Below, piece after piece: positions 35,501 to 46,200 of a stretch of 64,000 nucleotides of DNA; positions within the stretch are counted from its first letter, which is position 1, and every line of letters starts with the position of its first letter. The stretch comes from Gonium pectorale (Eukaryota; Chlorophyta; Chlorophyceae; Chlamydomonadales; Volvocaceae). Below the pieces are notes generated by a model. That model searched no databases. It had not been told where the DNA came from and saw only the letters and a program-made list of their open reading frames with translations. A program made the translations under genes and the position numbers. The DNA is taken from positions 1,761,976 to 1,825,975 of the forward strand of contig LSYV01000007.1 of the NCBI GenBank assembly GCA_001584585.1, read 5' to 3'.

Positions 35501-38500
35501 ATGGCGAGGTCGTGTACACCATCATAATTGCGTCTGCCTTCGACCGCCGCTCACAAGCCCTCCTGTCCTACGTACCCGCCGAGTGCCCTCGCTCTGCCTG
35601 TTGTACGCTTCCTCCACCCCCTCCCATGCAGCTACGGGTGCTTACACCATCACGTCCATGCCAAAGGGCCTCTGCTTCACGGTCCAGAACGGCGGCGCCG
35701 GCTATGGCACTCGCGTCATCCTGAACAACTGCGTCAACGGCGCCCGGAACCAGGCCTGGTCTATCGTGCCCGCCGGCGCCGGAATTTTCACCATTAGCCC
35801 CACCCACGCGTCCGGTAGGCTTGGTAGCAACGGAGGCTAATCCGGGTTACGTGCCCTGCGAAACCAGTGAACGCTGGATGAGATGATCGAAAATAGGCAC
35901 GAGCAAGATCAGCAAGGTCATGGTGCACCTCTGATTGAGCCTCCCTTCTTCACCGGTCCCGACTCACAGGCATGTGCTTGGACATTAGCGGCTCATCCAG
36001 CGCGAACGGCGCGACTGTTCAGGTACCGTCCCAGGCTTTGCCTGTGATATTTATTTCTCATGTGCGGTTAAGTCTTTTGAGTGCTGATGAATGCCCGTGT
36101 GTGCCCAGCCTTGCTCAAATCTGCTTATCCGCCCACTTACACACTCGCATCTTGCCCATCCAATCAACCTACCGCCCTCCACTCGTCCGCCCGCCTTCCT
36201 CCCTCATCCAATTGGGACCCGTAGATCTGGGGTGAGTAATATGCAGGGTTGCGTTATGCGGCACTGGGGCGTAGGGTGGAGTGTATTTGGGCTCGATTGA
36301 TTGTCGGGCACGAAGTCTCTGACCAGTCAAAATCAACAACTAACCACTTACCACCACAACTGACCATGACCCTCCCCGCGCGCCTTGTACCCAAATGCGC
36401 AGGCTGCAATCAGACCCCTGCCCAGGTGAGCAGGACACGGTGGTGATTGATGATAAGGACTGCGCGCCGTCGGCACATACGAGCAGACACGCGGAGGAAT
36501 GGAGGAATGGAATGGGGCGCACTCGTCCGAGTCCGATGTGTGAAGACGCTTTGTCCGGGCTTCCTTGTCGGTTGTCGCACCTACTCATGCACTTAGACGC
36601 GGCATTCCTTCCTTGCTACGTACTCGGTCACGGAGCGAGGTCACGGAGCGAGGCCATTATTGTATGCGCCTAAGGCTGTCTAACACCAGCAACGCGATGC
36701 CTGCGCAGATCTTCACGATGAACTTGCCGACGCGCGCCACCACTGGCACCCTCCAGCTCCTGGCTGGCCAGTAAGTGGAAGCGCCGCAAACATGCGCAGC
36801 TTCGGCTGGTGCGCCAGCTTGCAGTACGTGACCACGATCGAGCACAGCTCACTAGGGCGGGATTCGCTGCGGAGGCGTGCACCCGGGCACAAGTCTTCAG
36901 AGCAGCGCAGGGAATGTTAAGGAGCCACTGGATGGGGATGCGTGGGTGGGACCGGCCTGCGACTGCTGCGACGACTCTGATGGAACACCCACCCACCCCG
37001 ATGCGCGTGTGACCGCAGGAATGACCGGTGCCTGGACGTGCCCGGCAACAACCACTACTCTGGCGCGTACCTTCAGGTGAGGTTTCTGGCGTGGCTAGAG
37101 CACGTGGCTAGAGCACGTGGCAAGAGCAGGCCCACGAGCACGGCCAACGTAGGCGGGCAGTGGGCATGGGCGTGGGCGTGTGTATGGGGTGTGGATCTGC
37201 ATGGCAAGGTGTCATGTACTAACGGTATACGGTTTCGGGGTGTTGGGCTTAGGGCTGGTTTTACGAGGCAAGGCATGCGGTTTGGGCCGGCGGAACGAGA
37301 GTTGGCATGGCACAACGTCAGCCCAGCTATCGAGCAAACCCCTTCACGGGTGCGGTCGCATATCAGGCCATATTCTGCGGCGCATACACACCCAGCAGGG
37401 TACTCCCGCATGTTTACACCCGTTTTGCAATCCCGTCCACTCACTCGCTCGATCCCCCCCTCCGCCGCGTCCCGTACACTGGCCGCCCACAGAGCTGGGA
37501 CTGCAATGAGACAGGTAAAAGTTTAGCCAGTCTAGTTTGGATTACTTGCTTGGCCTTGACATCCGATAGGGAAAACGGTGGCAACGCGCGTCATTTCCGG
37601 ACAGCGCACATACACCCGCGATCTGTGGTTAATAAGCTGCTTGCACTCCGACCTCTTAGGTTGGAAGTGATACCCCCCCTCCATGTTTCTCGCCCCCCCT
37701 GTACCATCCTGTACCTGTACTGCAATGACACAGGGGCACAGAGCTTCACGGTGACGGCGGCAGGTGCGTCAGTGTGCGTGTGCCGGAGTTGCCCTTTGCC
37801 TCGCTTGGTTGTATGAATCAGAGGAGAAACGGCCGCACGATTCAGAGTCCTCAATGCGTACGTTACTAATGGTCGGTGCTATCCTTCGGCAAACTGGTAT
37901 GACTATTGACCGCGCGACCCTCCCGCACATCGCCAGGTACCAACGCCTACCAGATCAAGTCCCAGGGCGGCTTCTGCGTTGCAGTGCAGAACAGCGGCAC
38001 GAACAGCGGTGCGCGTATCATCCTTGACCGCTGCGTGGACGGCGCCAAGAATCAGCTCTGGAAGGTCGGTCGAGGGTCAAGGGTTGTCCAACGAACCGCT
38101 GCTTGCGTCGACCCCTGGCCGTGTTCAAATTACGTCTTGTCGTTGGTTGCTGGCGCTCCTGGCGCTACGCGCGCATATCGGCGTCATTCCAGACCATGCT
38201 TGTTTTACAACCATACAGTAGCTGCACTGTGAGCACAGCAAGAGCCTACCTCACTCCCCGCTGTCGGGCGCGCCCTTTCTCGTACGCAGGCCAGCGCCGG
38301 CTACCAGGGCGGAGTAAGCCTGTCGCCTTTCCACGCCACTGGCCTCTGCCTGGACGTGTCCGGCGGATCCACGAACTACGGCGCGGTAAGTGAACTCCAT
38401 TGTATCTACATATTATCCTGAGTTATTGTGAATGCCGTCAGGATTCATTGCTGTAAAGCAGAGATCGCCTCTTCTCGCCTGTCGTAGACATGCGCTCGCT

Positions 38501-38893
38501 GGCGTGAGTTACGTTGTCCCTTCCCTCCCATCTTAAGAGCGTGCAACCCGGCCGTTTGCCGCCACCCCATGGTACCGGATATGAGTTGTCCTTTCCCTCC
38601 CCTACCAGCCCTACCCCTCGCTTCAAGCCCTAACCCACGAAATAGCTGATTTTTGTTTCAGCTCACGTGCCCCTCAGCGATCGGCGGGGCCCAGCGGCGC
38701 CCTATGTTGGGATCCACCATTCATGTTATGTCGGGACCCACCTGCCGCACCGTCCGCATCCATCTACACACACCGATCTAAGTAGCTCCTCCCCTCCCGC
38801 GCCCCTTGTCCCTTGCCCAATCCACAGGTCGTACAGGCGTGGCAATGTCACGGCGGAAAGAGTCAGTCCATCAAGATGACATTGCCCGTGTAA
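24287..38893 (+). CDS. Gene B: tandem paralogue of gene A (44 exons, 1305 aa)
   Basis: Each of the 44 exons of gene A has an equal-length counterpart here with the same phase, giving one open frame to GTG TAA. The architecture is the same: EF-hand loop (residues 53-64), membrane helix (about 82-103), long ectodomain, VMO-I-like repeats and two beta-trefoils. Divergence is uneven. The N-terminal exon is strongly changed, exon 4 is identical, and lectin exon 34 differs at several residues ([15 protein letters not shown] versus [15 protein letters not shown]). Equal exon lengths with an intact frame argue for purifying selection and a working gene. Intron 5 begins GC instead of the GT seen in gene A, and intron 23 has GC in both. 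Function is inferred as for gene A. Subfunctional divergence through the N-terminus or lectin sites is possible. Confidence 0.85.
32828..38893 (+). other. Gene B exons 25-44 (VMO-I-like module and beta-trefoils)
   Basis: Exons: 32828-32903, 33127-33216, 33286-33325, 33579-33617, 33750-33808, 34053-34204, 34359-34532, 34612-34697, 34993-35110, 35339-35424, 35632-35814, 35970-36022, 36327-36425, 36709-36770, 37019-37076, 37493-37514, 37734-37763, 37937-38064, 38290-38385, 38828-38893. The VMO-I-like repeats span exons 29-33 with three WGDW starts. The trefoils span exons 33-44. The 99-base exon 37 and its upstream intron part are almost unchanged from gene A. The exon 31 acceptor is AAG, as in gene A. 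Confidence 0.8.
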
Positions 38894-38981
38894 ACCGATC
38901 GATCCACATCTGGTCTACATACATGGGGACCTGACGTGGGGGCGACGGGTGCACCGACCAGATTCAAGACTGCGATTGCAG

Positions 38982-39018
38982 TAAGAGCCAATCCATGGAA
39001 GCCGCACTGCCCGTGTAA
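38982..39018 (+). pseudogene. Relic or alternative last exon of gene B
   Basis: Counterpart of 17521-17557. After ATTGCAG it reads KSQSMEAALPV-stop in phase 2. It keeps length and frame relative to the gene A version with one amino acid change (K to E), which is mild evidence against pure decay. It ends in GTGTAA, containing a TGTAA motif at 39014-39018. Confidence 0.5.
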
Positions 39019-42000
39019 GGCAGTGGGCAAGCATTCATGCCATCGAGTCGCGGAGGCAGTGGTATCACCGCGCTGCGCTGCTGGGAACAGCAGTTTTCGT
39101 GTGTGTATCACTCTGAATGTTGGGTCGTACCCATATATAGGCCACGCCGCCTTTCATTGTCCAGCCCGCTAAACGGGGTCTTTATGTGCTCATGTAGTGG
39201 TGTTCACTCTACCATGAATTATGTAGTTAACTACCTCTGCCTCCAAGTAAACATGAATATCGGCTGACAGCAACAGGCGTACTGAATCTGCCAGCTAGTT
39301 CCCGTCCATGGTTAAAACCCCATGGCCTTCATGCCCTTTAAATAAAGAGTTGCTTTATTTGACACCCTCGTCTGTGAGAATGGGAGTACTTCCACTTCCT
39401 GTCCTTGCTATTTTGTTCATGATGTTGATGATTCAAGGCGTGACATGATGTGCAAACCCGCTGAGCTGTTCAAATGCTGCTGGTGTCTTTTGCCATGAAG
39501 TCCGCTGGATTCTGCTGGATTCTCGCCCGTTTCGGTGCAGGCTCTCCTACATACTCTTTCCGTCCTTCCAAGTAATGCGTGTTGAATTACGGCATGCATG
39601 TACACCGCTTCACGCATACACATTTGAATTGGCGGGCGCGTCCATGGGTGCACAAGCCCTCGACTGCTGTGTTGTGTTATCTTTTTGCAATGAGCCGCGT
39701 AATGAGACACGAGGTGTTCCGTATGTGCGTTTGCGCACGCAATCAGGCAGGCGGCTTGATCTCCCCTGGCCGGTGGCTTGAGCCTGCTTTTCTTTGGTTC
39801 CGCTGGCCGCTAGTGGTTGAGTAAGGTCGAGCTCCGCTCCGCGCTCCGTGGGCCTGGCCGGCGCGGCCACGATTTGGCTGTCCCTTCTGGGGCCTGCCAC
39901 TGCGGCCGCGCCTGGGTGCCGCAACCTCTCGCAGCCTCACATGCTGGTGTGCACGCGGCGTGCCAGGGACTCCAGGTTCCCCTAGCGCTGCTGCGACGCG
40001 TGATTTACAGCCGCGGGCATGATCTCCTCCCCCTCCGTAGCAAGACGTCGACTTGGATGGCCTTCCCCGCTGTGGCCAGTTCCTAGCCAAAGAGATAAAG
40101 CGCCTGGCCTTCCCTGGTGCTGTCCTGCCGCGCCGCCCAGTAGCCTGCCTCAAGCAAGCAAGCTGGGGCAGCTGCTTATCACAGCTATCACAGAGCCGCT
40201 CGTGCTTGCTTTCAGTGCTGTGCAGGGCGCCCATCGTGGCAACAATGCGGAGCTTTACCGGCATGGGGCTGCAAGTTGTGTACGAGTGATTTATGCACGC
40301 AAATGATAGCGCGCTTGCTGCTGCTGCCTTCGCGCGCGGAAACGGCAAAGACTGCCACCATTCCCTTAAAGCCCAATTGGCATCCGGTCGTGCTCGAGGA
40401 TTTTTGCGGCGCCTCACTGCCAGTCCTCTGTTGGATGACCTGTCATCCCAAGGTGCCACGCATCCCCGTCCATGCAGGGCACCAGCGACACGTGCTTCAG
40501 CGGCCGCGAACGCTCCTACCTGCTGGCGCCACCCAGAGGCTGCTGGAGGTCTAATGATTCCGTGCGCTAGCGCCTTGGCCATCACAATGTCCTCGGTCAT
40601 CGCCGTCTCCACACGCAACATACGGGCGGTGGGGCTGCTGCGTCGTAACGTTCTTTCGGTGATGTCGGTTGTCATGGCGCCCCTGTAGTAAGGCCCTACT
40701 CCCGGTTGCCTGACGTCATAATGTCGTATACTGCTGAGCAGGCTATACGCCTTCAGCTTTTGGGACGGCTTCTCCTGCGCCGGGTCGATGATGCTCAGCA
40801 CTTATTTCCACAGCCCCCGGGGTCGGAACCGCTTGGACGCGGGCATTTAGCCGTCGTTGGATCAGGCGTTGGAACCGGACCCGCCATGTTTGTAGGGCTC
40901 GTCTCTCTCCTTGGGCTTGGACTTTTTGCGTAGCCTTAAGAGGTTCGCATGTTGTCTTCACTGCCAGCTGCTGGGCTTACCTGGACCTTTTCCCGTGTAC
41001 AGGTACTGGAGCTGGCGGCCTCTTGGCCCCGTGTGAGGCTGCAGAGCTATGACGCTGCTATCGCTGTGTCCCCTCACCACCGCTGGCGTCGTCGCTGCCC
41101 TCCGGGCGGGAACGCGTATGGTGGCGGCTGAGTCCTCGAGAGGCTGGGTCACTGGCCATCGCCTGGGCCCGCACACGGCATCTTCACTGGCGGCAGACGC
41201 TCGTCGGAGCGAGTGAACGGGGCAGAGCCACAGCCTCCTCCCCACCCTGCTCGGACGGAGGCTCCAATACGATGGCTGCGTGGGGCGGCATCGCCACAGG
41301 GCCGGCAGCCCCAGGACCTAGACGTCCTGGCGGCGCCGGCTTCGTCGCATCTGCATCTGTGAGACCGGCTGCAGCCCCTCCGCCGGGGAACTTGCGGGCT
41401 GGGGGCGGCTGTCAAGTGTAGCGGCTGACATGTGCCGTTGCGAGCCCTATTGGAGGCGGGTCACTGCCCCTTACGCTGCCGGACATGCGCCGTCTCCAGC
41501 TCCACAGGTGAGCGGCACGTGAGGATACCATCATGGTCTTAGCATGCAGACATGCCGTACATGCGTTGTCACGTTGCAGAGGAAGCACTCCTGAGTGGAG
41601 CTGATCTACACTTGGTGTAGCCCCCCCCACAGAAGACAGATGGGGTAGTTAGCTAGGTTAGCTGTGCCACCGAAGTGCCGCGCCGTCAGCGGGGCGTGAC
41701 CAATCCAGCCAGGTAACCTTTGCCGCTGCGTAAGCCGGGCGCCAGCCGGTGCATGTTGGGGGCTGGGGATGTTTTCACTGACTGCTTTGCCCTACTGCCC
41801 CGTCATCATGGCATTCATACGACAAAAACGAGCCACCGTGCGCGAATGTGTGTGATGAGCACATCAAGTATGTATGACTCTCTGTTTTAATGCTATAGGT
41901 GTGAAGTTCTGATATAGGGTGATGCGGGGCACGTGCCTTAATGGGCCCTGCTTGGTACACCAAGCGCGCGGTTCCCTCTTATGGTACTTTTACTGCAGAT

Positions 42001-43268
42001 TTCTCCTCTTCATTCCGCAATTGTGGGTGTCCAAAGTAGCCGGGACCATGTCAACACGCACACAGTTGGTTCTACTTATCAAGTGGCCAGCTCCAACTCT
42101 TCAAGCATACGTATGTACTTCCTTCCAGGAACGGTCACCATGGCATCTTGCTCGGATTTCCTGCTCGGAAATGGATGGCCAACAGTGTGGCCCACGGGTC
42201 AGCATGGACGGCTGCTGAGATTTCGATGTCACGTTGAAGAAGTTGAAGATCATGACGTTCTATTCTTGTTTTATGCGGGATGAATAAGGCTACAAGACAT
42301 TACGCGCCGCCTCACGGTTAGGAAGTGCATAAGAGTGCGTCAGGATGCTGTGTACGTCGTATTAATTGATCTTGTAGCAATCTAGCAAATCAATGCAAAC
42401 CTATCTACGCTCTATTTGGCGTGTGGCATCAGAGTGGCAGCGTTGTGCTACGGATCAGGCATGCACACCAACCTGGGACGACAGAAAGAGCGCTGCACGA
42501 ACGGTGCACCACTCCTCAGCGCATGAATGATGAGCCCTTACCCCTTGCACCGCCCTCGCAGGCATGCGCTTGCGTAGCAAAACCATGCGGGATGAGACAT
42601 TCTATGCAAATGACCATCATTACGAATGAAGGGCCTCTGGCGACGAGTGTCGCCGCGAATGATGTCTGCACGGCGCGCTGCACCGGAGTACGGACCGCGA
42701 CAGAGCTCATCACGACGACGCTGCATGCACGCACGAGCGAGCGAGGAGCGCATCGATGGCTAGGCGCCACGTCAGAGCCTCTCCGTGCGGCCCGCGCCGT
42801 GCCATATGCGTTTGGTTGCGGCGTTCACCGAAACGCGAGGTGCTGCCTGTTGCTGCGCCCGTTCTGAGCGACGCCGCACAGTGGCAAACCCGATCGATGC
42901 AACAAGGGCTTTTCCAGGAATCAGCGGATGGGAGGAGGCACGCACATTCCTAGTGGAGGATTGGATTGCGAGTGCCACCGTGTATCGGAGGGTTACGTTT
43001 CTCGGGAGGACCAACAGTTGCCTCGGGCAGGTCGGACGTGCACGCACTCGCCCACGCGCAGTCTTGCTGGCTGATTTGCGGACGGTGACACTCAAAGGCT
43101 GCGCTCTCGGGCCGTTACTTCTTACTCACAACAGTTCCAAGCGCCGAGCAGTCACAGCGCACCTAGCGTCAACATTGACATCAGGTCTCGTCGTGCTGAG
43201 CGACGCTAATCCTGCTCCCCTCTGCTCCGGCTGCGTCCAGCAGTCTTGGGCATCGAATCGCTCCTCCC
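39019..43268. other. Spacer between gene B and gene C
   Basis: No exon chain supported. 39019-39930 aligns in part with the 3' flank of gene A. 40915-41265 is the second copy of the block at 21890-22250. A 352-codon open frame runs on the minus strand at 39743-40801 (see findings) but overlaps this repeat-derived sequence. 41300-43268 shows nothing recognisable and should include the promoter of gene C. Confidence 0.5.
40915..41265. repeat. Downstream duplicated block, copy 2
   Basis: Alignable with 21890-22250 over most of its length with small insertions and deletions. It lies about 2 kb after gene B, whereas the first copy lies about 4.5 kb after gene A, so extra sequence has been gained after A or lost after B. 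Confidence 0.65.
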
Positions 43269-46200
43269 ATGGAGCATAGGAGTGTCATGCACCGCTCGCG
43301 CCCCTCCCTCGGAGTGTCCCGTGTCCTCTTCCTCACGCCGCTGCTGCTGCTGCTACTCGCTCCCAGGGCCGAGGCATCGCAGGTGCGCCGCCGCCTGCAC
43401 CCTGCCGCTCCATACTTCTCAGGCACATACCGATCCTTTGAAACTCGCGCACCAGTCCCTCGATCGCCGCCCTACCTCCGGGTTTCAACCCACCATCGTG
43501 AAACGCTCTTCTTGCCAGCCCGCAGGCCCTTCCGATGACGCGTTTGTGGGACCAAACGGGCTCAGTAAACGACAAGGCCGCTCGTCCCCCTATCCCCCGC
43601 CCCCGCAGTGCCTGGCCTTCACCACAGACGCCGCCTTCCCTGGCGGCTCCCCGGGCAGCATTCTGAGCACCCTTCTGGTGGCGGAGGAGGTTGGCACCAA
43701 CGTGGGGTCGGTGGAGGTTCGGGACCTGTCGCTGAAGCACCCGCGAGTGGGCGCACTGCTGGTGAGTGGCGGCGCGCAAGGCGAGGAGGGGGGAGGGGAG
43801 GGGCGAGTCTCGCGACGTGCTCTGTGGACTTCGTGCACGGTTACTGCGCGTGCGGGCAGGGGGGGGGCACATGCGGGCAGGGGGGGCACATGCGGGCAGG
43901 GGGGGCACATGCGGGCAACGCGTCGGTGCGGTCATGGGAGGCGCAGGTGCAAGCGAGGTAGGCCTGGGGCTGCGGCGGATCTGTCTCTCAACCGCAGCAC
44001 ATCGGGCACAGAGACCCGACAGGGGCCGAGTTCCACCGTCGACCCACGGGACCCATCCATCCGCCCGCTTGCCAGGCGCTCCGTCCAGTATCAGCCCAAA
44101 CAGCATTGCCATCTTCTCTGAGAGGGAATGAGGAGTCCGCGTTATTCCCATCGTGAAGGGCCTGGGATGTTCGTGAGGCACATGTCCTGGGGCACTTTAC
44201 TAGGGATCCTCTAGGGATCTGCCCCTGGACTGTGTTTTATTTCAAAAACCGTGTACTTCTCATTCCCAATTAGGTAATGGCAAAACCGGGCCGATTTGAA
44301 TCGCAGAATCAAGTAGCAAGGCTGAGCCCAAACAGCTGTACTCGCCCTTGTTTGCACACTTCGGCCCGTCCCTTGAAACCGGTACTCCCGTCTGCCCGTT
44401 TCGCCTGAGCTCGCCAATCCAATCCAATTCTACCTTCCCACCAGCCTGGCTTTCTTCCGTCGGGGCAATTCGTTCGGCCGCAGGAACAGCTTGAAACTCG
44501 ACTAGGTTTTTCGCTCGTCCTGGGACGTACGCCCTCCCGATGGGCAGTTTTCGTTCAAGTTTTGGGAAATATGATTTAGACAGCCAGCCTGTTTCCTATC
44601 CACTCCGCCCTCCGCATCTCGAAGCGCTCGCTCCCCACACGCGTCCCCGCTTGCCAACACTACCCCTCTCAGATCGCGCTGTACTGGGTCCCCTACTCTG
44701 AGGCCCCCGCTGACCTGCCGCTGACGGCCTACGACCTGTCGGCCGCGTCCAAAGCGCGCAGCGTGCTCAAGGAGCTGCAGGCGGGGGCGGGAGCCGAGCT
44801 GATGACCAACGTCACGTTCACTGAGACCGTCAACAGCACGCTGGGGACCGCGCAGCCGTCGCTGCGCGACCTGACGGGCACCTTCAGGTACGGAGCATGC
44901 GGCAGCACGCCGGGGGGCAGGCATGCATGGGAGGGGGCAGGAGCAGGTGGGAGGTGGGCTAATGCGTACGGTGTCGCGCCGTGTACGGCCAGAGCCGGGT
45001 ACGTGGTAGGCTTTGCCACGGCTTGGGCGCCGCGCGGTACTGAAATGTTCCGCTGCTCCCCGGTGGGTCTGCAGAGATGTTCGGATGGGTGCCGTAATGT
45101 ACATTCTTGTCGCGGCACGCTTAGGCAGGTGACCACGTTTGGAACTCCCAAAATGTACGGCAAGGTAAAAGGACTTAGTTGAGAGATGGCTGTTCTGCGG
45201 ATACGCGGAGGGTGTGCTTCTAAAACATAGACACTGCTGCATGCCAGCGTTTCTTGCACCTGTCTGTGTCTGAGAGCAAGCGGGCCCACGAATCCATTCA
45301 AGTACAGCCTTACGTTATCGCCCCTGTCAAATCCTACACTCCGTACCGGCCTCTGCATCACTCCCGACACCCCACCAGGCCTGCCTCAACCCTGTCGGTC
45401 TTCGAGAAGAACAAGCTGTCAAGCCGGGGCCGTTGGGTGCTGCGGATCGCGGACATGGGCGAGAAGTGGCAAGAGTAGGTGCCGGTAGCGCTGCGGACAT
45501 CCGTCTTGCCCCCCCCCGTCCTTGCACTTTGTGCTGCCCTTGCTGTGATGCCGCCTACCCAGGCACACACGCACGCGCCGCCCCCCCCCCGACTGCTTAC
45601 TTGCTCGGTGTTTGAGATGTATCACCCACCCAACTGCCCGCCTGCCCGCCTGCCCACCTGCCCGCCTACCCCCCGCGACATGTCGTATGGCCGTCTCTAC
45701 ACCGGCCCTGTGCCTGGCCCCCCCGCCCCAATCCCGTAGGCGCTCCATTGAGTTCGGCTCGTGGACGCTGGTGCTGTGCCCGCCCGGCAACTCCAGCCTG
45801 CCCCTCCAGGTCGAGCTGAGCATGGTGAGTCTGCCGGTCGATGGGGGGACGGGGCTTGAGTGTCCACCTGGAGCGCTGTTTCGGAGCGGAGCGCGCATTC
45901 CCGGGCGTCCCTTAAGTGTTGTGAGGCTGCGATGCGTCCGCAACGAGCCACCTTCCCGTCCTATTTGCCCCGCAGGGTTGTCACGCTCCGGATGAACCCC
46001 CGCACCGCCAAATCGCCTTCCTCTCTTTTGATGCGCTGCTTTGCAACTGGGAGTGCATGCCCGTCGCCGTGTCGTGTGCGACACCCGGTTCAATGACGTA
46101 CGGCATGGTCCTTCCATCGCGCAGGCTCAGCAGGCAGCCACCGACATCAACGTGTTCCGCGGTGCGGCAAGCGGCCTGGGCTCTGCCACGCGCCTGTCGG

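Noticed and set aside
2358..38893. Genes A and B as one fused gene
   Set aside because: Gene A ends with a clear stop in the same position as gene B, and gene B has its own first exon and ATG after about 6.9 kb of repeat-rich spacer.
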